Below are positions 19,070 to 28,327 of a stretch of DNA of 64,000 nucleotides, one piece after another. The DNA comes from Candidatus Zixiibacteriota bacterium. Lineage in GTDB: Bacteria > Zixibacteria > MSB-5A5 > WJJR01 > JAJRUJ01. Where the stretch lies: contig JAJRUJ010000068.1 of the NCBI GenBank assembly GCA_024277855.1, positions 1-64,000 on the forward strand, given 5' to 3'. Below the pieces are notes generated by a model that saw nothing but the letters and a program-made list of their open reading frames with translations, made no database searches and was not told where the DNA came from. Made by a program: the position numbers and the translations under genes. Position 1 is the stretch's first letter, and every line of letters starts with the position of its first letter.

Positions 19070-20780
19070 ATTCTCTCGCAAATTTGTTCGATTCGGGATG
19101 GGTCGCCGCGGCGATTTTATATTCGGCACGTGCCTCGTCCAGACGGCCAAGCTGGACGTAAACCTGACCCAGTTTCCAGTGACTCTTCCAGTTGTTTGCA
19201 TCCGAGGCAATGGCATGTTGCAAAAGCGAGACCGCCTCTGACAGGTTGCCGGTGGACTCTTCGAGAATGGCCAGATTATGGTAGGCCTTGGCATAGTCGG
19301 GGCGCAGGGCTATCGCCCTGCGATAGTCGTCTTTGGCGTCGTCGATCAGGCCGAGTTCTTTCGCGGACTTGGCCCGGTTGAAATACGCTTCAGGACTATT
19401 GGTCAGCCGGACAAGCCGATTGAAAAGAACATATGCTGAATCGTAATCCCGGAGTTTAAGAAATGTTGTGCCGAGGTTGTTGATGCCTCTTTCATGTACC
19501 GGGTCCTGGTCGACGAGCAGGCGATAGGCCTTCACCGCGTCGGGAAGGAGGTTGGTTTTGCCGTACATGAGTCCAAGATTAAAAAGCGCCTTGAGATTCT
19601 CCGGATCGCGGTCGATCACCTTTTGATAATAGGCCGCCGCGGAATCATACTGTTTCCGGGATGAAAACATGCGTGCCAGATTATAATATGCCTTGGTATA
19701 TCCGGGGTTGAGCATAATCGCTCGGCGATAATGGGCGATGGCACTGTCCGGGGCATTCTGTCGGGCGAAGAGCAGGGCGAGGTTGTATTGGGCCTCGACG
19801 AAGGTGCTGTCGGCGGCCAGGGCGCGGCGGTACGCGGCGATGGATTCATCTTGTCGATCCATATCATTCAGCGCGATAGCGAGATTAAACCATCCGCCCG
19901 CATCGGATGAGTCGAGTTTGACCGCTTGACGGTACGCTGCAATGGCCTTGACGGTTTGCCCCATCCGGCTGTAACAGATGCCAAGATTTTTGTACAGTTT
20001 CGGCTTTTTAAACCCCAGAGCGGCGACTTTGGCAAAACCGTCTGCCGCCTCAGCATAGCGCCCGTCGGACATCCGCAGTAACGAGAGGTTATATCGCGCT
20101 TCAAGATATCCGGGCTTGAGCCGTAATGCCTCCAGATAACTTTTCTCGGCGGCGGATCGATCACCGAGGCGGCGGTATACCAGCGCGAGATTATAGTGGG
20201 CGGCAGCGGATTCCTGGGATCGGCGTATCTCGGTCGCTCGCTGCAACCAGTTGAGTGATTTCTCATAATCGCCAATCGACAAATAGAGAAGTCCAAGGTT
20301 ATATATCGGGGCATAATAAAACGGCCGCAGGGCAATGGCCTTTTCATACTCGGCAACGGCATCACCTATCTTATTGGTGTGGTGATAGGCCACAGCGAGG
20401 TTGTAATGGGCGCGGGCGTATTCAGGGTCTTCCGCAACGGCCCGTTGTAGATATCGGGTTGCCCTGCGATCGTCACGTTGTGCCAGCAGCACAGCCCCGG
20501 AATCATTGAGGGCAACCGCCAACATGTTTTTACTCGATAGCTCGGGATTGTTCTGTGTGGTATCCGTGAGAACCGTCTGGTCGCCCATGTCCGCCGCCAA
20601 ATAGTCCGGTTGGTCTTTGGCCAAGGAAGTGGAATCCGACAGTAGTTTACCGGTCGTCGAGTCATCGATCCTGATTATTTCGGTGCGAGTGTCTGTGACG
20701 GTGCCAATACGACTAAGCGCAAAACTGAGCACCGCCGCCGCAATCAGCCACGCCGAAATGTTGAGTATCCTGGCCTTCAT
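19044..20780 (-). CDS. TPR-repeat protein with N-terminal membrane anchor
   Basis: Many A..YNLA..Y...G....A...Y..A..L.P units; N-terminal hydrophobic segment AWLIAAAVLSFALS. Confidence 0.9.
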   Translation of the reverse strand: MKARILNISAWLIAAAVLSFALSRIGTVTDTRTEIIRIDDSTTGKLLSDSTSLAKDQPDYLAADMGDQTVLTDTTQNNPELSSKNMLAVALNDSGAVLLAQRDDRRATRYLQRAVAEDPEYARAHYNLAVAYHHTNKIGDAVAEYEKAIALRPFYYAPIYNLGLLYLSIGDYEKSLNWLQRATEIRRSQESAAAHYNLALVYRRLGDRSAAEKSYLEALRLKPGYLEARYNLSLLRMSDGRYAEAADGFAKVAALGFKKPKLYKNLGICYSRMGQTVKAIAAYRQAVKLDSSDAGGWFNLAIALNDMDRQDESIAAYRRALAADSTFVEAQYNLALLFARQNAPDSAIAHYRRAIMLNPGYTKAYYNLARMFSSRKQYDSAAAYYQKVIDRDPENLKALFNLGLMYGKTNLLPDAVKAYRLLVDQDPVHERGINNLGTTFLKLRDYDSAYVLFNRLVRLTNSPEAYFNRAKSAKELGLIDDAKDDYRRAIALRPDYAKAYHNLAILEESTGNLSEAVSLLQHAIASDANNWKSHWKLGQVYVQLGRLDEARAEYKIAAATHPESNKFAREYEKLFKNP

Positions 20781-21661
20781 CTTAATCTGCTCTTTAGACC
20801 GGATTGGTTGGCAATCTGGATGTTAAGCCCGGGACGAGCGTTCACTTCGAGAGCTACCGGCCCGGACCGATGATCACAAGCAAAATCGATCCCGATATAT
20901 CCCAAACCGACAATTTGGCTGATGTGTTTGCTGAACTCGAGCATGTCCGCGAAACCCGGGACGGAGATGCCGCGAAAAGCCCGCCCTGTTTCCGGGTGGG
21001 TCGTGACAATTCGGTTGCGATAACACCCGTCGAGAGTCCGCCCCGTAGCCAGATCAATGCCGATACCGATACCACCCTGATGCAGGTTTGCTTTTCCCTC
21101 CGATTCACCTGTGGGAATACGGATCATGGCCATGATCGGTTGTTGTAATCTGACGATCAGCCGGACATCGGCGATGCCCTCGACATCATCGCCAATTAAC
21201 TGTTTAAGCGCGGGATGGTTGACGATCGTCTCTTCAAAAAACGCCGTATCAGAAATGTTATCCAATGAAAATGCCCCGTTACAGATCTGTACCACATGGA
21301 AAGAGATTTCCGCGGTGTCGAGTGTCATCCCGGAACTGATGAATCCGCGACCGTTTCTCCGGATGAGCATGATCCCGTTGCCGCCATATCCCCGGTTGGG
21401 CTTGACGACGAAATCATCTACTTTTGATAGCTTCTCCGGCCAGGCCGCCAGTGTACGCGGCCCATCGACGACATGAAATGTCTTCGGTACCGGTATGTCG
21501 TGGGCGGCCAGAAGTTCCTTACAGCGTATTTTCCCGTCGACATTAGGGAAAAACTGCCGGTCATTATGGGGGTAAACCAACTCAAGGTTGCGGCCGTTGA
21601 TCCCCAGCACGCCTTTGGCTGTCGGTAAATAATTTTTCCACCGCAGGAGAGAAAACATCAA
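20777..21661 (-). CDS. ATP-grasp ligase, RimK-related alpha-L-glutamate ligase-like
   Basis: DDFVVKPNRGYGGNGIMLIRR, GYIGIDFACDHRSGPVALEVNARPGLNIQIANQ; 4-bp overlaps with both neighbours. Confidence 0.85.
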   Translation of the reverse strand: MMFSLLRWKNYLPTAKGVLGINGRNLELVYPHNDRQFFPNVDGKIRCKELLAAHDIPVPKTFHVVDGPRTLAAWPEKLSKVDDFVVKPNRGYGGNGIMLIRRNGRGFISSGMTLDTAEISFHVVQICNGAFSLDNISDTAFFEETIVNHPALKQLIGDDVEGIADVRLIVRLQQPIMAMIRIPTGESEGKANLHQGGIGIGIDLATGRTLDGCYRNRIVTTHPETGRAFRGISVPGFADMLEFSKHISQIVGLGYIGIDFACDHRSGPVALEVNARPGLNIQIANQSGLKSRLR

Positions 21662-23259
21662 CTCCTCGCCAGTAAATGTCGGAAACGTGAAAACTCGGCC
21701 AGCCGGAACCCGCTGTAACGGCCAATGTAGATATGGATAGCAATCACCAGCAGGATGATTTCCGGGAAACTGATTACGACCGATTGCAACAGTCGCCAGG
21801 ACATTAATGAGTAGGCACTGGCCGCGACGAACATCGTCAACAGCGACACCCGAATGGCCTTCCCCAGTCCCGCTTCCTCGTTGATCAGGGAGAACCGTTC
21901 GACGGTTAGCGTAAGGATGACCATCGGGAAAAGCGCTACGCGGGCCAAGTCAAGGAAACCAAGTGAAACCCCCAGCCCGGTCAACGCAAGGATAAACAAT
22001 ACCACACTCGATAAAATAATCGCCAGTCGTGGAGTGTGGAGCAGTTGGAGCCGGTTTAATAAAAGACGAATCACTGCGCCGAAAGCAATAATACATCCGA
22101 ACAGGAGCAGCCCGTTCCACAGGCCGGTATCCCGGAATCCGATGGCGATCAGCGCGGGCATGAATGTGCCGAAGGTCTCGACGCCGATCAGATTGCGGAA
22201 GATCACGACGGCGAGGACGCCGATCGGCAACATGACAATGATTTTCAGTAACTCCAATGAAATGGCCACACGTTTGAACGATGCCCAGACATTCAGGATG
22301 TCCAGAGGGTGGTTTCTAAGGCGGGCCAATCCGGCGGTAGTGGATACCAGCCGTTTTTTCAGATTAAAATAATACTTGAAATTAATGTCCCGCGTATGGG
22401 TGAGAACTGATTGCTCACCGTAATACAGGATCAGGTAATTGGAAGGGATTTCGGCGAAATATCCATTGGTCGGGCAAAATGGCACCCAGTGACCATGAAT
22501 ATACCATTCCAACCAGATATGAGTGGCTTTCGACTGCCCCGTCGAGAGGATTTTGCCTCCGACGAGTCGGGAGGGGATGCCGAGATGCCGAGCGAGGGCG
22601 ACCATCAGGCGCGACTTCCCGCCGCATGAGGCCTCTGCCAGATGGTAGGCGGTCAGTGCATCGGTTGTCCCGGAGTATCTCACGTATTTCAGCCCTTTGG
22701 TGACGAAAGCGAATATCGTCGATGCATTCCAAAGGATCGTACTGTCCGGGGATACACCCAGTGAATCGGCCAATGCGGCGATTTCCGGGCTGTCCGATTG
22801 TATTGTGCTGTCCGGCATCAGCGCCCCGGCGACCGATGCCGGAATCGACTGGACTGTTGCCAGTGATGAATCGATGAGGAACCGGCGGTTTTTGGTGATC
22901 ACCGTCGCCGTATACCCAATACGCTTTTTCCCGGTCGCTGCTTCCGAACGCCAGACGCCCCGGCGACTTCCCGATTTATTTCGGACGATGAACTTGAGGT
23001 CGTCCGAGCTAAACGCCTCGTTGCTTACTGTCTGATTGGCCAGGTTCTGGGGCAGGGCCAGGCTGATTTCAACCGGTGAGCCGTGGCCGTCGAATTCGAT
23101 CACCGTTTCCAGGAAATAACTTTCCGATTGGATGACGGCATTTAAGTCGTATCCCAGGTAGGCGATCTTATAGAAGGCCAGGGCCGAGGCGGTTAACACC
23201 AACACAGCCGGGACGATCGCAATGAGCATTCTCGATGCGTGTCGGACCTTTACGGGCAC
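21658..23259 (-). CDS. Transglutaminase-like domain fused to 7TM region
   Basis: EASCGGKSRLMVALARHLGIPSRLVGG, ATHIWLEWYIHGHWVPFCPTNGYF; multiple TM helices including GVETFGTFMPALIAIGFRDTGLWNG; coupled to the ATP-grasp gene as in known pairs. Confidence 0.85.
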   Translation of the reverse strand: MPVKVRHASRMLIAIVPAVLVLTASALAFYKIAYLGYDLNAVIQSESYFLETVIEFDGHGSPVEISLALPQNLANQTVSNEAFSSDDLKFIVRNKSGSRRGVWRSEAATGKKRIGYTATVITKNRRFLIDSSLATVQSIPASVAGALMPDSTIQSDSPEIAALADSLGVSPDSTILWNASTIFAFVTKGLKYVRYSGTTDALTAYHLAEASCGGKSRLMVALARHLGIPSRLVGGKILSTGQSKATHIWLEWYIHGHWVPFCPTNGYFAEIPSNYLILYYGEQSVLTHTRDINFKYYFNLKKRLVSTTAGLARLRNHPLDILNVWASFKRVAISLELLKIIVMLPIGVLAVVIFRNLIGVETFGTFMPALIAIGFRDTGLWNGLLLFGCIIAFGAVIRLLLNRLQLLHTPRLAIILSSVVLFILALTGLGVSLGFLDLARVALFPMVILTLTVERFSLINEEAGLGKAIRVSLLTMFVAASAYSLMSWRLLQSVVISFPEIILLVIAIHIYIGRYSGFRLAEFSRFRHLLARS

Positions 23260-24800
23260 GAAGGATCTCCCACGATATCCCGGCGAGTCTCGGCGTCAAA
23301 CACACGTGAACAATTGGGATACTGAGTCATTACGGTACAATATTCGGTGTGAGCATCGACGTTGTTCGTACTTCCGTTCAAACGTTCATAGCACCGGCCC
23401 GCCCAATAGTGAGCATCTCCGGCATTTTTGTTTGCGGGGTAGGTCGTGTAGTACGACACGTATTGGTTGAGCGCGTCGGTATAACTGCCGTCGTTGTAAT
23501 ATGCCGTGCCAATTTTATAAGTCGCCTGAGGGACCCAGTCGTTATCCGGTTCGGCAGTGAGATAATCTTGATATAGTGAAATCGCGGTGGGAAAATTATC
23601 GAGGTAATATTCGCAATTCCCCATGTAGTACCGCGCATGCGGTACCTTGTCCGAGCCGGGGAAATTGGTGACGATATATTGGTAGTCCGCCTTGGCATCC
23701 AGATACGTGTAACTTTCCAGTTTGTACTTACTGTGAGCGCGATAGTACCAGGCATCGACGAGCTTATCGCCCGTGGGATAAGTTGTGATCGAAGACGAGA
23801 ACGCGGTAATCGCATTATCGAAATCTTCCTGGTTATAATAGCTCATCCCTTTATAGAAACTTGCTTTGGCCGCCTCTGCGGAATTGGGATATGTCGTCAG
23901 TAACTGGTCAAACTGGGTGATCGCATCGGTATACTGGTCACCGGTGTAATACAGCCACGCCGCATTGTAGAGGGCCGGTGGAATCTCTGTCGAACCCGGG
24001 TAATTTGTTTCGACGGAGAGATAGGCGCTGATCGCCTGCGCTGTATTGCCCAACTCTTCGTGGACCCGGCCAACACGATATTGCGCATGGGCCGCGATCG
24101 GATTGCTGGGATAGTTGGTGACGACGTATTGAAAATCGGCCAGCGCGCCGGCAAAATCCAGTTGGGCATCTTCATACGAACCGCGCCAGTAATAGGCATC
24201 GGGGACCAGATCGTCCGACGGGTAGTCACTGATCACGCGGGTCATATTTGAGACCGCCGAGTCATAATCGTCAGTCTGACCGAAAGCCAAACCAATCCGG
24301 TACTGCGCGGCAGGCGCATATAATCCGGATGGATAGGTGCTCAGTTGAGAGTGCAAGACGGTAATTGCTTCGGGAAAATAATTGTAGGAATATAACTTCA
24401 ACGCCTCGGCAAACATCTCTTCTTCAGTCTGTGCCGCTGTGGGTAACGTCATCGACGGAACCGGAACGACCTGGCCGGGATTCGTGACTGTCAGGCCCGA
24501 TTCCTGTTGATCCACGTAGCCGGGCTTGGTTGCCGTCAATGTATATGTGCCGTAAGGAACCCCGACTATCACATAATTCCCATCGGAATCAGTCGCCCCG
24601 ACTATGTTTGTACCCGAAACGTAAACAAAAACTCCGGCATCGTTCGATTCTCCCTGCAGTTGCGCCGAACCGGTCAATGTCCCGGTAGGCACTAACTCGA
24701 TATTAACAAATGTCGTATCAGCCATGCTCACTTCGGCTAATAGTAATATGCCCAGGATAGACTGAGCTAAAATCTTTAGAGACAGAAATTTCCTCGTCAT
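23250..24800 (-). CDS. Secreted TPR/YbgF-like tetratricopeptide protein with N-terminal carboxypeptidase-regulatory-like domain
   Basis: Signal peptide; GVFVYVSGTNIVGATDSDGNYVIVGVPYGTYTLTATKPGY; repeats of ...YPSN..A..A.YR.G......G....A......YP. Confidence 0.85.
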   Translation of the reverse strand: MTRKFLSLKILAQSILGILLLAEVSMADTTFVNIELVPTGTLTGSAQLQGESNDAGVFVYVSGTNIVGATDSDGNYVIVGVPYGTYTLTATKPGYVDQQESGLTVTNPGQVVPVPSMTLPTAAQTEEEMFAEALKLYSYNYFPEAITVLHSQLSTYPSGLYAPAAQYRIGLAFGQTDDYDSAVSNMTRVISDYPSDDLVPDAYYWRGSYEDAQLDFAGALADFQYVVTNYPSNPIAAHAQYRVGRVHEELGNTAQAISAYLSVETNYPGSTEIPPALYNAAWLYYTGDQYTDAITQFDQLLTTYPNSAEAAKASFYKGMSYYNQEDFDNAITAFSSSITTYPTGDKLVDAWYYRAHSKYKLESYTYLDAKADYQYIVTNFPGSDKVPHARYYMGNCEYYLDNFPTAISLYQDYLTAEPDNDWVPQATYKIGTAYYNDGSYTDALNQYVSYYTTYPANKNAGDAHYWAGRCYERLNGSTNNVDAHTEYCTVMTQYPNCSRVFDAETRRDIVGDPSCP

Positions 24801-25410
24801 CTTTTTACCTCCATTGATTTATTTCGGATTCACCGGACTTATCTCAGATTCGCGTACAAGAAAAAGACCGGTGCCTGCACGTAAATCTGCATAACATATA
24901 TATCGGCAATAACTTATCACGCGTTAATTTTCATCCTCATGGTCTGTGCGGTTTATCTCCTGCCACTCCCGCCTCGCCACCGCCGTAGGCATCCATCTTG
25001 GAAATATTCCACGACAAACAGCAATCGATCTGAGCTATCATCCATCGCACCACTCCGGCCAGATATGTACTTTTGGCCAGTCGGAACGATTCGGGGCGAA
25101 CTTACCTTGCCGACATTATGTGACCTGATCGCCTTACGGCTAAGCCGGGCTACACCCTTACCAATCATTCGGTAAAACTCAGATACGACCTCCATACGCG
25201 GATTTGTCAATTGGTAACTTACGTAGTAAACAAGAAGACAAAATGTTGCTGTGGCGTTTCATTGAAAAAAAATATATCTATTTTAGGCGAATTGTCAAGT
25301 CGTTTTCGGACAAAATTCATCTTTTATCTTCTACCGCCAGCCGGTCAACCTCGACTAAGCATTATTATCCATTCATTTACGTTTCTTTATATTTCCGGTT
25401 TTTTTCGCAG

Positions 25411-26451
25411 TTATTCCGGCCGTATTTCTCGGTACACTTCAGGATTTTTCAGGTATGGTCCGGGGTGCAGGCTGTCGGGCCAATTCAATAACATATATGC
25501 CAGAATGTTGCGGTGTTCGCCCTTTTCGAGATTGTCATTTCCCCTCGGGGAGAGGATCATGTGCTTTTGTTCATCGAACGCGGCCAATATGGCCTCACGG
25601 CTGCGTCGAACCATTCGGTGTCCGTTCTGGCCGGTCAGGAGAAAGCACAAACCGACCTCGGCAATAATATCCGGCGTGACCTCGGTCATGATTCTGTTTG
25701 CATTATCGTCGAGATAATCGAGGATCCATTGGAATTCATCGGTGGGAACGGTCTGCTGGTAATATCCGCTGGCGGCAAGAATGAAATGAGTCAGGCCGTA
25801 AATTTTGTCTCGGAATTCCGCCTTGGTCAGTGAATCATCTTGAGAGTCGGGGAAAACAACACGGAAGGCCTCACGATAATTGTGCCGGAGATCGATGATG
25901 CCGAGGTCATGAAGATAGCAAATGTCATTGACCGCCTGTGGCGCATAGATGCGAATTACCGCGGTGTCAAGCAATAACGCGGATAAATCGGCCCGGCGGA
26001 GTATGTTGATGCTTTTGACCAGCAAGGTGTCACAGCCGAGGCCGTTGGTTGCATACTCGGTGAGTTTGTTGGTCGAATAAAGTAGATTTAGATAGAAAAG
26101 TGCATAACCACGGTTCCGGAAAAGCTCAGCCCGCAATCGGCCCTTACGCGTTCTCGTGTTGAAATCACTCAAGAGTTCTAAAAGTCGTTTCTGGATGTAC
26201 ACGGAATCGTTTACCTGCCCGACATCGTCTTGGAGTTCGTTCAGCGTAATCTCAAAATCGCAGATAATTGGCGGCATATACTGATCGTCACCGGTGATTC
26301 TGAACATACGGATCGCATAATGTCGCTGAACCGCCGGGGCCAGGGTTGACAGAGCCGATTCAAATTTGTTCTTCAATTGAGTTGAGATTCGCGGAATATC
26401 CGCGGTCCAGGATCGTGTGAACAAAGTGGCCAACAAAAGGAGCGTCATCAT
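25411..26451 (-). CDS. Hypothetical exported helical protein, possibly DUF3541-like
   Basis: Signal-like MMTLLLLATLFTRSWTA; helical domain ending EHRNILAYMLLNWPDSLHPGPYL. Start chosen at the internal Met before the signal peptide; ORF extends to 26574. Confidence 0.5.
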   Translation of the reverse strand: MMTLLLLATLFTRSWTADIPRISTQLKNKFESALSTLAPAVQRHYAIRMFRITGDDQYMPPIICDFEITLNELQDDVGQVNDSVYIQKRLLELLSDFNTRTRKGRLRAELFRNRGYALFYLNLLYSTNKLTEYATNGLGCDTLLVKSINILRRADLSALLLDTAVIRIYAPQAVNDICYLHDLGIIDLRHNYREAFRVVFPDSQDDSLTKAEFRDKIYGLTHFILAASGYYQQTVPTDEFQWILDYLDDNANRIMTEVTPDIIAEVGLCFLLTGQNGHRMVRRSREAILAAFDEQKHMILSPRGNDNLEKGEHRNILAYMLLNWPDSLHPGPYLKNPEVYREIRPE

Positions 26452-26975
26452 TGAAATCCGCAGACCACCCGGAGATAGAAACGGCTGCTGTGGCTGTTTA
26501 CCGCAAGAAGTGATTGGGGATGATGGCCTCATAGAATATATACATCTTTGAATCGGTAACTGATTGCAGACCACGCTGGATTTCGGCCCGTGGCATTCTA
26601 AGAGCCGATCAGGAATGATCCGGTTTTTCTCTTTTCACCAAAATACAGAGATTCCCGCCGATTTTGGCCCGGGGAATATACTCCCCGGGTTTTTCGCGGG
26701 ATTTGAGGTGTGATCGAACCGTCCTATCGAGTCACGCATTCCACGAGATGCAATCCTCCAACCATTTGATAAATAGCCACTTCCAACCGATCACGATAAA
26801 GAGTCGCCGGAGTATACATAGTTTGGAAACTTACTGACCTCAATAGCCGCGGAGCATAAGTAGTCGCTGGACTCCCCAGAAAACATTATCCTGCAGTGAA
26901 TCCCCGCTTACTGGTGACTCCCGGTGACATCTGCAAATAAAAGCTCGGGATGGGGGAATAATTGACCAGAGAAGA

Positions 26976-27788
26976 TTATTGCGTTCCCTCGGCAATGCTG
27001 CAAAACAACTCGTAATCTATTAATTCTGTGATTGTCGGTCTATCGCCACACACCGGGCAGTCTGCGTTCCTCGGGATTTTTACCTGGCGAAATGAAGAAT
27101 TCAACGCGTCGAAAATCATAATTCTCCCTACGAGGAGATTACCGATACCCATAATATACTTGATGACTTCATTTGCCTGCATAGTGCCAATAACGCCCGC
27201 AACCGCGCCGAGGATCCCTGCCTGCTGGCAACTGGGGACCGAGCCGGGGGGAGGAGGCGCCGGAAACAGACAGCGGTAACACGGTCCCTCAGCGGGCAAG
27301 ATAGTCATTACCTGGCCGTCGAATTTCAGGATGCCCCCATGAAACAACGGCTTGGATGTCATGACGCAGGCGTCATTGACCAGGTACCTGGTGGGGAAAT
27401 TATCCGATCCGTCGATCACCAGGTCGTAGTCTTTAATGAGATTCAGAATATTCTCCGAGGTGAGCCTGATTTCGTAGGGCACGACTTCCACATCGCCGTT
27501 AAGATCATTCATCCTGAGTCTGGCCGACTCGACCTTGGACCGTCCGACGGTTGTCGTCGAATGAAGGATTTGCCGTTGAAGGTTATTCAATTCGACGCGG
27601 TCGGAATCAACGATACCGATTCTCCCGACACCCGCGGCCGCCAGATAGAGCGCACAGGGAGATCCCAGACCACCCGCACCGATTACCAATACTTTCGCGG
27701 CCAGTAATTTTCTCTGACCCTTCCCGCCGACTTTGGGCAGAATAAGCTGTCGTGAGTATCTCTCGATTTGATCATCCCGCAATTGCAT
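26976..27788 (-). CDS. HesA/MoeB/ThiF-type sulfur-carrier adenylyltransferase
   Basis: RYSRQLILPKVGGKGQRKLLAAKVLVIGAGGLGSP, GRIGIVDSDRVELNNLQRQILH, DGSDNFPTRYLVND, C-terminal CPVC. TAATG coupling to the upstream gene. Confidence 0.92.
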   Translation of the reverse strand: MQLRDDQIERYSRQLILPKVGGKGQRKLLAAKVLVIGAGGLGSPCALYLAAAGVGRIGIVDSDRVELNNLQRQILHSTTTVGRSKVESARLRMNDLNGDVEVVPYEIRLTSENILNLIKDYDLVIDGSDNFPTRYLVNDACVMTSKPLFHGGILKFDGQVMTILPAEGPCYRCLFPAPPPPGSVPSCQQAGILGAVAGVIGTMQANEVIKYIMGIGNLLVGRIMIFDALNSSFRQVKIPRNADCPVCGDRPTITELIDYELFCSIAEGTQ

Positions 27789-28294
27789 TATTTCTTCCCT
27801 CCGCCGTTTTTTACCACCACCCGATAGAACCCCTGCTTATCTTCAATCCCGCTGATCTCATGGCCGTCCTCTTTCAAGCTCCGCGGAACATTAACAATCG
27901 GCTCACCCTCATCAAGCAACACGGCCAGGATCGCTCCGAATTCAAGTTCTTCCAAAACCAGTTTCGTCTTCACGTAGTTGATCGGACACGGGGTCCCTCT
28001 CAGGTCAAGTTCGTTGACCCGGGTTTCACTCTTTTGCGTAATTTTTTCCTGGAGCGGGAAATTGAAACTGGAATCCATGCTTGCATAGAGTTCTTGAATA
28101 TGCTGCAAAAATCCTACCGCATAGTGCAAAATATCTCCTCGGGCCCCCGGTGCCAGTTTGTCGGTTGCTCGATCGTACATTTCCTTAACCGCCGTGTACT
28201 TATTCGAAACTATCCGGCCCTCAATGAACACGTCGGCAAAACGCGCGAATGTTTCCTGATCATCCCTGGGGTCATGCCCCTTGACGATAAGCAA
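27788..28294 (-). CDS. HEPN-like + TusA sulfurtransferase segment; in frame with the sulfite reductase upstream across one TAA
   Basis: LDLRGTPCPINYVKTKLVLEEL (TusA CP motif); N-terminal segment AARALLIVKGHDPRDDQETFARF has no good ATG/RBS (ORF caller uses TTG) and continues the sulfite reductase frame. Confidence 0.75.
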   Translation of the reverse strand: MLIVKGHDPRDDQETFARFADVFIEGRIVSNKYTAVKEMYDRATDKLAPGARGDILHYAVGFLQHIQELYASMDSSFNFPLQEKITQKSETRVNELDLRGTPCPINYVKTKLVLEELEFGAILAVLLDEGEPIVNVPRSLKEDGHEISGIEDKQGFYRVVVKNGGGKK

Positions 28295-28327
28295 GGCCCG
28301 GGCCGCATAAGACAGCGCCCGCCTGAT

